Shown here one piece after another: positions 47,935 to 56,994 of a stretch of DNA of 64,000 bases; within the stretch, counting starts at the first letter, position 1; every line of letters starts with the position of its first letter. The DNA is from Actinoplanes solisilvae (lineage in GTDB: Bacteria > Actinomycetota > Actinomycetes > Mycobacteriales > Micromonosporaceae), in assembly GCF_003999975.1 (NCBI RefSeq), contig NZ_RJAC01000014.1, positions 186,001-250,000 on the forward strand, in the 5' to 3' direction. Below the pieces are notes generated by a model. That model had not been told where the DNA came from. It searched no databases and worked only from the letters and a program-made list of their open reading frames with translations. The position numbers were made by a program, and so were the translations under genes.

Positions 47935-48037
47935 CAAAGCGCGCGGCGGTCCGTGATCCGACTGCCCGGCCGCTTGCGGGCCGGTAGCGTCCATTGTCGT
48001 CCTACGATGTCCGGTTCGAGGATGACGGGTCAGAACG

Positions 48038-48475
48038 ATGAACGCTCAGTTCCCTGTTTTCGTGATCGCGAGCGACCACGACGAGTCCTCCCTCCTTTTC
48101 GTCGCCTCGACGCAGGCCGATCTGGACCTGTATCTTCGCCGGCACGGAAAGGCCACGCCGGCGCGAGCGCGCGAGAAGCCCATCACGGCCCGCTACTACG
48201 ACTTCGCCGGAATGGAATGGTCGCTGGGTGTCGACGCCCAGAATCAGGACGTGTGGAGCTCCGACGGAACAGGCATTCCCGTCGAGATCCTGCGCAATCT
48301 GGTGACCACCGGATATCTCGTCACGGAACGCACCCGTCTCGATGAAGTGTCCTTCCTGGCTTTGGCGACCATCGCCGCCGATGGATTCCAGGACGGCGGA
48401 GCCAGCTACGGATCCCCTCGGCATCGCCTGTGGCACGCGAAACGAAAGCTTCCGTTGAACCGTTCGCACCGGTGA
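48038..48475 (+). CDS. Unknown 145-residue protein upstream of Trypco1
   Basis: No signal peptide or membrane helix. Begins NAQFPVFVIASDHDESSLLF, has FAGMEWSLGVDAQN and a basic C-terminus RHRLWHAKRKLPLNRSHR. No family recognised. It ends five bases before the Trypco1-like gene on the same strand and so is probably part of that cassette. Its bases look slightly less GC-rich at third positions than neighbours. Confidence 0.6.
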   Translation: MNAQFPVFVIASDHDESSLLFVASTQADLDLYLRRHGKATPARAREKPITARYYDFAGMEWSLGVDAQNQDVWSSDGTGIPVEILRNLVTTGYLVTERTRLDEVSFLALATIAADGFQDGGASYGSPRHRLWHAKRKLPLNRSHR

Positions 48476-48480
48476 CCGTC

Positions 48481-48807
48481 ATGACAGACCTACTCGCGGT
48501 GCCTCTGGACCGAGGCGGAGCAGTTCTTCTCGAAGTGGACGCCGGACCGGACGGCGTGGTCAAGGCCGCCCGCCCCGGTGAGATCGTCGGACGTGCGGCG
48601 TACACCTTGGAATCCGCTCTCGACGCGGTCGCCCCGGCGGTCCAGGCCGTGCTGGCCAAGATGCGCGAGGCCGGGCCCGAGGTCATCACGATCGAGCTGG
48701 GCATCAAGCTGACCGCCGAGGCCGGGGCGATCGTCACCAAGACGGCCGGTGAGTGCAACTTCAAGGTGACGCTGCAGTGGGATCGCCGGGATGGACTACC
48801 GGGCTGA
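48481..48807 (+). CDS. Trypco1-like (CU044_2847 family) protein
   Basis: 108 residues from ATG 48481; an upstream GTG at 48430 would overlap the previous gene. Signature: LAVPLDRGGAVLLEVDAG ... VITIELGIKLTAEAGAIVTK ... CNFKVTLQW, as in trypsin-co-occurring domain 1 proteins, which are found next to trypsin-like/NTPase genes in bacterial conflict loci. It overlaps the large trypsin-nSTAND-WD40 gene by 17 bases, so the two are co-translated. Confidence 0.82.
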   Translation: MTDLLAVPLDRGGAVLLEVDAGPDGVVKAARPGEIVGRAAYTLESALDAVAPAVQAVLAKMREAGPEVITIELGIKLTAEAGAIVTKTAGECNFKVTLQWDRRDGLPG

Positions 48808-51800
48808 GGCCGCCGACACCTGGTCCACCGACCTGCGCCCCAGTGTGGCGATGGTTCTGGACGCGAACGGCCGCGCCGTCGGCACCGCCTTCCTCACCGG
48901 CGACGAATGGTTGGTGACCTGCGCCCACGTGCTGTCGGCCGACTCCGCGGAGCCGCCGTCGAGCGTCACCGTCGTCTTCCCCCACCTCGACGGGAAGCCG
49001 GTCACGCTGGTCGTCGACCGCCGGTTCTGGCGCTCCCCGGACCGGGAGGACGTCGCCTTCCTGCCGGTCGCCGGCGCCGTGCCGGCCGGTGCCCGTTCCG
49101 TGGTGTTCGGCGACACCGACGACGCCCGCGGCCACCAGGTCAGCTCCTTCGGATTCCCGGTGCAGGCCCCCACTGCGGGCCACTACGGATACGGCCGGGT
49201 CGGCGACGAGATCCGCGGCGACGGCGGGTCCCTGCTGCGGCAGTTGACCGACTGCTCCGAGTTCACCGAGGGCTTCAGCGGAGCTCCGGTGCTGGACACG
49301 CGGACCGGCCTGGTCATCGGCATGGTCGACTCCGTGACGCGGCCGGACCGCCTGTCCCGCGGTTCGCGGACGGCCTACATGACCCCGGTCACGACCCTGC
49401 GAGCGGTCAACCCCCGGCTACGGCCGGCCGAGATCTGCCCCTACCGCGGGCTCGACGCGTTCGAGTTCGAACACGCCCGGTGGTTCCACGGGCGTGACGA
49501 CGACGTCGAACTGCTCGTGGCGGCGCTGCGGCAGGGCCGGCGCGCCCTGGCCCTGTTCGGTCCCTCCGGCAGCGGCAAGTCCTCGCTCGTGCACGCCGGT
49601 CTGGTGCCCCGGCTGCGGAACGGCGCCGCCCCGGGAAGCGACGGGTGGGCGTGGATCAGCGCCCGGCCCGGCGCCGACCCCTACGCCGAACTGGACGCCA
49701 TCGGGCTCAACGGCGCCGCCCCGGGTCGATTGCGGGTCGCCGTACGCGATTACATCCAGTCCCCGCATCTGTTGGTCGTGCTCGACCAGTTCGAGGAACT
49801 CCTCGTCCAGACCGACGCTGCCACGCGCGCGTCCTTCCTGACCGACCTGGTCGACCTGGTCGAACGACCGGCACCGGTCACCGTGGTGCTGATCATGCGG
49901 GACGACTTCTACAGCCGGCTCGCCGCCGAGGCGCCCGCCCTGATGCGGATCCTCGAGCAGGTCATCGTCAACATGCCGACCGTCCTCACCCGGGGCTCCC
50001 TGGACAGCATGATCCGCCGGCCCCTGCAGATCGTCGGCCTCACCCCGCAGCCGCAGCTCACCGAGCGCATCATCGACGACGCGATCGACGTGGCGCCCGG
50101 CCCGGCCGGAGCCGGTGCCTCCCCCACCGTGCTGCCGCTGCTCGAACTCGCGTTGACCGAGCTGTGGCGGCAGCGCCGGGACGGGCAACTGACCCACGAC
50201 CGGTACGAGGCGATCGGCCGGGTGACCGGCGGTCTCGCCCGCTGGTGCGACACGGCATTCGACCGGCTGCCGTCCCACCTGCACCCACTCGCTCGTACGG
50301 TGCTCACCTCGCTGGTGACCCCGGGCGACGAGGCGGCCGGCATCCCACCGGTCCGGCGCCGGCGGCTGCGCGACGACCTGCATGTCGGGGACGACTCGGA
50401 CGGTCTCAACGTCGTGCTGGGCGAGCTGGCCACGGCGCGCCTGATCGTCACCGGACGGGACCCGGCCACGGGAACGGCGACCGTCGATCTCATCCACGAC
50501 GCGCTCATCCGGGTGTGGGGGCGCCTGGGCGACTGGCTGAGCGCGGACCGGGATTTCCGGTCGTGGCACGCGCGGCTGGAGGAGCAGTTCGGGCAGTGGC
50601 GCGGCGACCCCGACCTTCTGCTGCGCGGTCGCGTCCTGGAGGAGGCCGTCGACCGCCGGAGCGAGCGGCCGGTGCGGCCCGAGCTCGACGACTACATCGA
50701 GCTGAGCTACCGGGACCAGCGCCGCCGACGGCGCCGGGACCGGAACCTGATCCGGGCCCTCGCCGTCCTGCTCGTGCTGGCCTGCGCGTTCAGCGTGGTC
50801 GCGCTCGTCGCCTCCGACCGGGCCCGCCGCGAGTCGCGCGTGTCGACGTCGGTCGGGCTGGCCGCGCAGAGCACGAACGTTCTTACCGACCAACCCGACC
50901 TGGCCCAGCTTCTGGCGCTGGAGAGCCTGCGTACCGAGAGCACCCCGCAGGCGCTGGTGAGCCTGGGTCGCGTGCTGGCCGAGCCGATGCACGTGTCCAC
51001 GGTTTTCGACGGCCACTCGGGTCCGGTCAACGACGTCGCGTTCAGCCCCGACGGTCAGCTGCTGGCCGGTGCCGGCGACGACGGCACCGTACGGTCGTGG
51101 CCGGCCACGACCGACGCGGCCCCGGCCGGCGTTCACTCCGGCCACGCCGGGCAGGCGTGGGCGGTGGCCTTCGGGCCGGGCCGCGACTGGCTGGTGTCCG
51201 CCGGGGCCGACGGCCGGTTGTTGCGGTGGCACGCCGCGAACGGGTCGGGCTTCACCGAGCTGGCGACGTTCAAGACCCGGTTGAACGCGCTCGCGGTCCG
51301 TCCGGACGGCCGGGTGCTCGCGGTCGGTGACGTCGACGGCGGGGTGTCGCTCCTGAACCCGGCCGACGGCCGTCGGTTGGCCGCGCGGGCCGCGCATGAC
51401 GCGCCGGTCAACGCCCTGGCCTTCAGCCCGGACGGGAAGCTGCTGGCCAGCGCCGGCGGTGACGGGTTCATCGGGTTGTGGACGGCAGATTCGCTGCGGG
51501 ACGTGCGCGAGCCGCTGACCGGCCACGAAGGTTCGGTGGCGGGGGTGGCCTTCAGCCCGGACGGCCGGCTGGCCAGCGCGGGCGAGGATCGTACGGTGCG
51601 GATCTGGGACCCGCGCACGGGACGGCCGCTCGCCGAGCCGATGACCGGTCACACGGCCGCGGTCAACGACGTCGCCTTCGGCCGGGGCGGAAAGGCGCTG
51701 CTGAGCGCCGGTGAGGACGGCGTCCTGCGCCTCTGGGACCCGATCACGGGCCGCTCGCTGGGACCGCCGGTGCGGGGCCACACCGGCGCCGTGGTCAGCG

Positions 51801-52966
51801 CGACGTTCGCTCCGGACGGCCGCACGTTCGCGAGCGCGAGCGCCGACGGATCGGTCCGCCTGTGGCAGTACGGTTCCAGCCGGCCGATCGGCCAAGCCCT
51901 CGGAGCGCATGACGGCTGGGTCACCGGTGTGGCGTTCAGCCCGGACGGGCGGTCGCTCGTCAGCGGCGGCGGCGACACCGTGCGGACGTGGAATCCCGTC
52001 ACCGGCGCGGCGTTGGGCAAACCCGTCGACGGTCCCGGTGAGTCCGTGGGCGGAGTCGCGTTCAGCCCGGACGGCACGATGCTCGCCAGCACCGGTGACG
52101 ACGGGACCGTACAGATCCGGGCCCCGGCCGCCGTCGTCGCGCCACGAAGCCTCGCCGCGAACGGCGACTTTCCCGCGTCCCCCGCCTTCAGCCGGGACGG
52201 AAGATTCCTCGCCGCCGGAGGGAGTGAGTCCAAGGCGGTGCTGCTGTGGGACCTCACGAGCCCGAAGCCCGCGGCACGGAAGCTGACCGGCCACCGGGAA
52301 TGGGTGTCGGCCGTCGACTTCAGCCCCGACGGGGCCCTCCTGGCCAGTGCCGGACCTGACGGCGTACGCCTCTGGGATCCACGGACCGGCAAGGCCGCGC
52401 AGGTCCGTCTCGAGGGCGCGAATGCTCCGGTGAACGACGTCACGTTCAGCCCCGACGGAACCCGACTGGCGGCGGCGGGGGACGACCGGACCCTACGGTT
52501 GTGGGATCCACGCACCGGCAAGCGGGCCGGACCCCCGATCACCGGCCTGACCGGCGCGGTTCAGGCGGTGACGTTCAGCCCCGACGGCCGCCTGCTGGCG
52601 AGCGCGGATTCCGGCCCGGGCAACAGCATTCGGCTGTGGGACGTGAGCACCTCGCGGATGCTGGGCGAGCCGTTGGCCGCCGGGCACACCGACGATGTCG
52701 TCGCGCTGGCGTTCAGCCCCGACGGCCGGACGCTGGCCAGCGCGGGCGGCGACCGGACCGTACGCCTGTCCGCGACGCCGGCCACCTGGGTCACTCGGGC
52801 CTGCGAACGAGCCGGCCGCAATCTGAGCATGCGGGAGTGGGAGGAGCACAAGCGGAACACCGATTACGTGCGGCTCTGCCCCGGCTATCCCGCCGGTCTA
52901 GGAGCCGGCGTCAACGCGCCGCTCGCCGAATATCCGGCGCTGCCCGACACCTATCTCCACGGATGA
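48791..52966 (+). CDS. Trypsin-nSTAND ATPase-transmembrane-WD40 protein
   Basis: 1391 residues. (1) Trypsin-like domain, ~1-205: His in VTCAHVLS (~45), Asp in REDVAFLPV (~86), Ser in EGFSGAPV (~163). (2) nSTAND1 NTPase, ~215-600: CPYRGLDAFEFEHARWFHGR, Walker A GPSGSGKSS (~257), Walker B LLVVLDQFEELL (~330). (3) Membrane helix ~650-672 (ALAVLLVLACAFSVVALVA) after a basic stretch. (4) Fourteen WD40 repeats, ~736-1330, enough for two seven-bladed propellers, then a short Cys-containing tail. The helix should place the protease-NTPase inside and the propellers outside the membrane. Architecture fits NLR-like sensors in which ligand binding by the repeats drives NTPase oligomerisation and protease activation. 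Co-translated with Trypco1; faces a subtilisin gene. Confidence 0.92.
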   Translation: MDYRAEAADTWSTDLRPSVAMVLDANGRAVGTAFLTGDEWLVTCAHVLSADSAEPPSSVTVVFPHLDGKPVTLVVDRRFWRSPDREDVAFLPVAGAVPAGARSVVFGDTDDARGHQVSSFGFPVQAPTAGHYGYGRVGDEIRGDGGSLLRQLTDCSEFTEGFSGAPVLDTRTGLVIGMVDSVTRPDRLSRGSRTAYMTPVTTLRAVNPRLRPAEICPYRGLDAFEFEHARWFHGRDDDVELLVAALRQGRRALALFGPSGSGKSSLVHAGLVPRLRNGAAPGSDGWAWISARPGADPYAELDAIGLNGAAPGRLRVAVRDYIQSPHLLVVLDQFEELLVQTDAATRASFLTDLVDLVERPAPVTVVLIMRDDFYSRLAAEAPALMRILEQVIVNMPTVLTRGSLDSMIRRPLQIVGLTPQPQLTERIIDDAIDVAPGPAGAGASPTVLPLLELALTELWRQRRDGQLTHDRYEAIGRVTGGLARWCDTAFDRLPSHLHPLARTVLTSLVTPGDEAAGIPPVRRRRLRDDLHVGDDSDGLNVVLGELATARLIVTGRDPATGTATVDLIHDALIRVWGRLGDWLSADRDFRSWHARLEEQFGQWRGDPDLLLRGRVLEEAVDRRSERPVRPELDDYIELSYRDQRRRRRRDRNLIRALAVLLVLACAFSVVALVASDRARRESRVSTSVGLAAQSTNVLTDQPDLAQLLALESLRTESTPQALVSLGRVLAEPMHVSTVFDGHSGPVNDVAFSPDGQLLAGAGDDGTVRSWPATTDAAPAGVHSGHAGQAWAVAFGPGRDWLVSAGADGRLLRWHAANGSGFTELATFKTRLNALAVRPDGRVLAVGDVDGGVSLLNPADGRRLAARAAHDAPVNALAFSPDGKLLASAGGDGFIGLWTADSLRDVREPLTGHEGSVAGVAFSPDGRLASAGEDRTVRIWDPRTGRPLAEPMTGHTAAVNDVAFGRGGKALLSAGEDGVLRLWDPITGRSLGPPVRGHTGAVVSATFAPDGRTFASASADGSVRLWQYGSSRPIGQALGAHDGWVTGVAFSPDGRSLVSGGGDTVRTWNPVTGAALGKPVDGPGESVGGVAFSPDGTMLASTGDDGTVQIRAPAAVVAPRSLAANGDFPASPAFSRDGRFLAAGGSESKAVLLWDLTSPKPAARKLTGHREWVSAVDFSPDGALLASAGPDGVRLWDPRTGKAAQVRLEGANAPVNDVTFSPDGTRLAAAGDDRTLRLWDPRTGKRAGPPITGLTGAVQAVTFSPDGRLLASADSGPGNSIRLWDVSTSRMLGEPLAAGHTDDVVALAFSPDGRTLASAGGDRTVRLSATPATWVTRACERAGRNLSMREWEEHKRNTDYVRLCPGYPAGLGAGVNAPLAEYPALPDTYLHG

Positions 52967-52972
52967 CCGGCG

Positions 52973-54940
52973 TCAGTCCTCGGCCATGTCGCCCGCCGCT
53001 TTGACAGCCGCGGCCGCGTTGATCAATCCGTAGCCGTACCACGAGCTGTATTCGTTCTGGCCGTCGTTGTCCAGATCACGCCACAAGCCCTGGGGGTCCG
53101 AGTTCGCGAGATCGATGCGCTTGGCCGTGCCGCAGAGGATGTCGCGGACCTGCGGCTCCTTCAGCGTCCTGTTCCGCGAGAGGACCAGCGCCGCCACGCC
53201 GGCCGCGAGTGCGGTGGCGGCCGACGTTCCACCGAAGTCCTTGGCGTAGTCGTCATGACCACCGGTGTGCCCGGCCCGATTGCCCATTGTCAGCAGCGTG
53301 GTGGTGATGACGTCGCCTTTGTCCAGGTCGCCTGACGAAGACGCACAGAGGTCGATACCTTCGCCCCAATTGGAGTAGTCCGCCTTGACGTCCTTGCGCG
53401 TCGCCGCACCGATCCCGAATGTTCGCGGGTGAGATGCGTACGGTTGATGGAACGGGTAGTTCTGGCTTGCTTCGTTCCCCACGGCGAAGAACATCAGGGT
53501 GCCGTGGTTGTCCCGGCCGGCATCGGCGATCTTGGTGAGCGTGGCGTCCATCAAGGTCGATATCGGCGCGGCCGCTTGGTGATGCGCGCCCCAACTGTTG
53601 GTGATGACGTCGGCGCCCTGCCGGGGCGGATCGGGAAAGCGGGGATGGGGACTGTCCGGATCGATGCCGGTGAGCCACAGGTACATGTCGGAATAGGCGA
53701 TCTCGGGCATCATCTTGGCGCCCTGCACGGCGAGAACGCGGCAGTTCGGCGCCGCCCCCACGCCGCCCTCGATCTCACCGGCCACCGTCGACAGGTTCTC
53801 CGCGCGGGCCGCGGCCACCCCCGCGCACTGCGTACCGTGTTCGCCGTCCAGGAGGAAGGCCGCCGTCGGGACGTGGTTGCTGGGCACCATGGCGCCGAAG
53901 TCGAAGAACTGCACGACCTTGGGCCGGCCGTCGGTGACGTTGCCCTGAAACTCTGGGTGGGCCGCTACGGCCACCCCGACCGGATCAGGAACGGACTCTA
54001 CGCCGGTGTCCACCACACCGATGATGATGTCGGCGCGGCCGAACGTACGGTCGTCGGCATCCCCGTTGTTGACGTTCCCCGGGTTGGCGTTCCGCAGATA
54101 TTGCCAGGCCTGCGGAGTGCGGACGCGGCGCAGATGCCATTGATCCTCGTACAACACATCGGCCGGTTTGATCGCATGAGTCACGGAGGTGAACGCGACC
54201 TCCACCTCGGCGGCGACGACGATCTTTGCCGCCTTCAGTAAGTTCTCCGTCGCCAACGGGGCCAGCCCGTCCGGATCTTCCGCCTTCACCACCCAGAGAT
54301 CGTCCAGAACGAGCTTTCGCGTCAGGCGGGATCCCGCCTGCTTGGCCACCGCCCGCAGCTCCTTCTTCTTGGTGCCGGAAACCGTCTTCACGACGATCTG
54401 CCCGGTCAGCATGCCCGTACCCTTCGCGGTCGGATTTACCAGACGGCCGACAGCCACGACGCCGGGAAGCGCGCGAAGGGCAGCCGCATAGCGCGGCAGA
54501 CGGTCGGGCTCGACTTCGAGAAGACCGAACCTCGGCCCGTACGGGCGTTTGACCTCGAGGTTTCTCTCGGCGGCCCACGCCTCGAGCCGCCGGTCGCCCT
54601 CCTCGTCCTCGACCGCCACGCCGAGCTGATTGTCGCGGCTGCGGAACGGCACCCGGCCGCCGCGACGCCAGAAGAACGGCAGGCTGGCGTCGGCCAGCAC
54701 GAAGTCGATTCTGTTGGGGCCCGGGTCGACGTCCACCGAGCGCTCGTCGTCACCCACACCCGCGGCGTGGACAAAGATCGAGAGCTGTCCCGGGCGCACG
54801 TCGAGCAGCCGGTAGCGGCCCGGCGCCACCCGATCCGGCGTGCCGGCGTCAGTCCGGAACTCGGCGTTGTCGACGGGATCGCGGTCGACGTCGACAACAA
54901 TGATCTCGAGTGTGCCGCTGCGTTTCCCGTCGGTGACCAC
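52973..54940 (-). CDS. Intracellular S8 subtilisin-like serine protease
   Basis: 655 residues with no signal peptide, from a GTG at 54940. The first ~90 residues form an Ig-like carboxypeptidase-regulatory-type domain (RYRLLDVRPGQLSIFVHAAG). A ~150-residue region (ALPGVVAVGRLVNP, VAEVEVAFTSVTHAI) looks like a duplicated inhibitor/chaperone-type prodomain. The S8 core has Asp in IIGVVDTGVE, His in DGEHGTQCAGVAAAR, Asn in VITNSWGAHH and Ser in FGGTSAATALAAGV. Six bases separate its stop from that of the trypsin-NTPase-WD40 gene, an unusual pairing of two proteases. Confidence 0.9.
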   Translation of the reverse strand: MVTDGKRSGTLEIIVVDVDRDPVDNAEFRTDAGTPDRVAPGRYRLLDVRPGQLSIFVHAAGVGDDERSVDVDPGPNRIDFVLADASLPFFWRRGGRVPFRSRDNQLGVAVEDEEGDRRLEAWAAERNLEVKRPYGPRFGLLEVEPDRLPRYAAALRALPGVVAVGRLVNPTAKGTGMLTGQIVVKTVSGTKKKELRAVAKQAGSRLTRKLVLDDLWVVKAEDPDGLAPLATENLLKAAKIVVAAEVEVAFTSVTHAIKPADVLYEDQWHLRRVRTPQAWQYLRNANPGNVNNGDADDRTFGRADIIIGVVDTGVESVPDPVGVAVAAHPEFQGNVTDGRPKVVQFFDFGAMVPSNHVPTAAFLLDGEHGTQCAGVAAARAENLSTVAGEIEGGVGAAPNCRVLAVQGAKMMPEIAYSDMYLWLTGIDPDSPHPRFPDPPRQGADVITNSWGAHHQAAAPISTLMDATLTKIADAGRDNHGTLMFFAVGNEASQNYPFHQPYASHPRTFGIGAATRKDVKADYSNWGEGIDLCASSSGDLDKGDVITTTLLTMGNRAGHTGGHDDYAKDFGGTSAATALAAGVAALVLSRNRTLKEPQVRDILCGTAKRIDLANSDPQGLWRDLDNDGQNEYSSWYGYGLINAAAAVKAAGDMAED

Positions 54941-55002
54941 ACCCCATCGTGGGCACGCCGCGGGCCCGAACGCAGTCAGACCACCGACAGAGTCGGGAGC
55001 GG

Positions 55003-55008
55003 TACGCT
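55003..55008 (+). promoter_or_regulatory. -10 hexamer TACGCT, probable leaderless start
   Basis: TACGCT, six bases, then the ATG at 55015; no Shine-Dalgarno. Confidence 0.35.
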
Positions 55009-55014
55009 GCGGCG

Positions 55015-55920
55015 ATGAGGGCGCTTATGGCTCTGCTCGCGGCGGCGGCCGTCCTGGTGCCGGCGGGCTGCGGTGCGGCGGACGATCCCGCGCCGCCGAC
55101 GTCCGCGTTGCCGTCGCAGGGCAGCGGCACGGTCGAGATCGGCGGACGGAAGCTCACCGTGCACGTCCCGGAGTCGTACGATCCGGCGAAGCCCGCGCCC
55201 CTGGTGCTCGCCCTTCACGGGTACTCGTCGAACGCCGCCGAGGTCGAGACCTACTTCAGGCTGGTCCCCGAGTCGGAGCGCCGCGGATTCGTCTACGCCT
55301 ACCCCGACGGCTCGACCGACGACCGCGGCGACCAGTTCTGGAACGCCACCGACGCGTGCTGCGCCTTCGGCCCGCAGCCCGACGACTCACGCTATCTCAG
55401 CGAGCTCATCTCCACGATCCAGGCGTCGTACCGGATCGACCCGGCCCGTGTGTCGCTGATCGGCCACTCGAACGGCGGGTTCATGGCCTTCCGGATGGCC
55501 TGCGACCACGCCGACCAGATCAGCGCGATCGTCTCCCTCAACGGCGCCACCTGGAACGACCCCGCCCGGTGCAAGCCGTCGAAACCGGTGAGCGTGCTCG
55601 CCGTGCACAGCGAAACCGACGAGACCATCGCTCTCGGCGGCGGCGACATCGACGGCGACGCCTACCCGTCGGCCGCCGGCACGGTGTCGCAGTGGCTGCG
55701 GCTCAACCGGTGCGCGTCAACCGGCCGCGCGGCCCCCAACCTCGATCTCGACCGGAACATGCCCGCCGCCGAGACCTCGGTCCGCGTCTACGAGCAGGGC
55801 TGCGCCGGCGGGTCGACCGTCCAGGCCTGGACGATCAAGGGCGGGTCGCACGTTCCGCAGCTCGGTCCCGACTTCACCCCGGCTGTGACCGGTTTCCTGC
55901 TGGCCGCCGTCAAGCGTTAG
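55015..55920 (+). CDS. Lipoprotein esterase, LpqC/PHB depolymerase-like (CE1)
   Basis: 301 residues. Lipoprotein signal MRALMALLAAAAVLVPAGCGA. Alpha/beta hydrolase: APLVLALHGYSSNAAEV, AYPDGSTDDRGDQFW, nucleophile elbow IGHSNGGFMAF, VLAVHSETDETI with the acid and KGGSHVPQLG with the His. Same group as the esterase-CBM2 protein at 12660 but lipid-anchored and without CBM. Substrate could be acetylated or feruloylated oligosaccharides or polyesters. Confidence 0.85.
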   Translation: MRALMALLAAAAVLVPAGCGAADDPAPPTSALPSQGSGTVEIGGRKLTVHVPESYDPAKPAPLVLALHGYSSNAAEVETYFRLVPESERRGFVYAYPDGSTDDRGDQFWNATDACCAFGPQPDDSRYLSELISTIQASYRIDPARVSLIGHSNGGFMAFRMACDHADQISAIVSLNGATWNDPARCKPSKPVSVLAVHSETDETIALGGGDIDGDAYPSAAGTVSQWLRLNRCASTGRAAPNLDLDRNMPAAETSVRVYEQGCAGGSTVQAWTIKGGSHVPQLGPDFTPAVTGFLLAAVKR

Positions 55921-56051
55921 ACACCTTGCCGCGGAGGTCTGCCCTCAGCTCTCCCCAGGTCGGGCAGCCAGTCGATCGAGCCGTCCCTCCCGACCAGGGC
56001 AGCCGGCTGCAGGTCACCGATGAGCGCGTAGTCCTCGATGCGTCCAGGCAC
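55917..56051 (-). pseudogene. N-terminal remnant of a GH15 trehalase/glucoamylase-like gene
   Basis: In one minus-strand frame the codons read RIEDYALIGDLQPAALVGRD then GSIDWLPDLG. This is the near-invariant start of GH15 trehalase-like enzymes (usually RIEDYALIGD...GSIDWLCLPRFDSP). Homology stops after GSIDWL and the frame ends within 20 codons; the rest (over 500 residues) is missing. Confidence 0.85.
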
Positions 56052-56089
56052 GGGTGCCGCCTGGGATTTCCCGCTGGCACCATGGTGGC

Positions 56090-56941
56090 ATGACAATCTC
56101 CACGGAGTCGCGCCGTGCCGAGATGGCCGACTTCCTACGCCGTCGCCGAGAGGCACTGGCCCCGGGCGACGTCGGCATCACGGTGCGTGACCGGCGGCGT
56201 ACTCCCGGGCTGCGCCGGGACGAGGTCGCCGCGCGGGCGCACATGTCGGCGGTCTACTACGAGCGACTCGAACGCGGGCGCGGGCCGGTGCCCTCCGCGG
56301 CCGCGCTGGGCGGGCTGGCCCGCGCGCTGCGGCTGACCGCCGACGAGAGCGAATACCTCTACCGCCTGGCCGGCCAGACCGCGCCCGCCCTCCCCGAGCC
56401 GCCCGGGTTCATCGACCCGGGCCTGCTGTCGGCGCTGGCCGCCGTCTCCCCCTCGATCCCAGCCACGATCACCGACGAGCTCGGCACCGTCGTCGCCCAG
56501 AACTCGGTGAACACGGCACTGTTCGGCCCGATCGCCGGCCTCGGCATCCGCACGGCGAACATCGTCTGGCGCTGGTTCACCGAGCCGAGCTGGCGGCACT
56601 GGCTCGAGGAGACCGACCAGCACGAGCTCACCAGCCGGGCGTACGTGGCTGACCTGCGCGCGGTGCTGGCCCGGCGCGCTGACGACCCGGTCGTCCCGGG
56701 CTTCGTGGCCGCGCTGCACGAGGCCAGCGAGGAGTTCACGGCGGTCTGGCGCGAACATGCGGTGTCGGCGCTGCACTGCCCACGCAAACGGATCGACGAC
56801 GAGCGGGTCGGCCGGCTCGAACTGGACTGCACGATGATGCTCAGCGCCCAGTCCAGCCAGCGGCTGATGCTGTTGCAGCCCGTCCCGGGCACCGGCACTG
56901 ACGAGCGCCTGGCGCAGCTGCACAAACTGACGGCCGCCTGA
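56090..56941 (+). CDS. XRE-family regulator with MmyB-like ligand domain
   Basis: 283 residues from ATG 56090. N-terminal HTH (TPGLRRDEVAARAHMSAVYYERLERGRGPVPS) and C-terminal MmyB-type domain (TDELGTVVAQNSVNTALFGP, RWFTEPSWRHWL, VGRLELDCTMMLSAQSSQRL). MmyB domains bind fatty-acid-like ligands. The FMN reductase 53 bases downstream is a plausible target, as this pairing is common; inference only. Confidence 0.9.
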   Translation: MTISTESRRAEMADFLRRRREALAPGDVGITVRDRRRTPGLRRDEVAARAHMSAVYYERLERGRGPVPSAAALGGLARALRLTADESEYLYRLAGQTAPALPEPPGFIDPGLLSALAAVSPSIPATITDELGTVVAQNSVNTALFGPIAGLGIRTANIVWRWFTEPSWRHWLEETDQHELTSRAYVADLRAVLARRADDPVVPGFVAALHEASEEFTAVWREHAVSALHCPRKRIDDERVGRLELDCTMMLSAQSSQRLMLLQPVPGTGTDERLAQLHKLTAA

Positions 56942-56981
56942 CCCATACCGTTTGTACGTGGCTAGCGCCCGCGGCCGCTCG

Positions 56982-56987
56982 TAGCTT
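56982..56987 (+). promoter_or_regulatory. -10 hexamer TAGCTT, probable leaderless start
   Basis: TAGCTT, seven bases, then GTG at 56995; no Shine-Dalgarno. Confidence 0.4.
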
Positions 56988-56994
56988 GGGCGCC

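Noticed and set aside
49418-52294. 958-codon minus-strand open frame
   Set aside because: Antisense to the WD40 gene; Arg/Gly/Pro-rich with no motifs.
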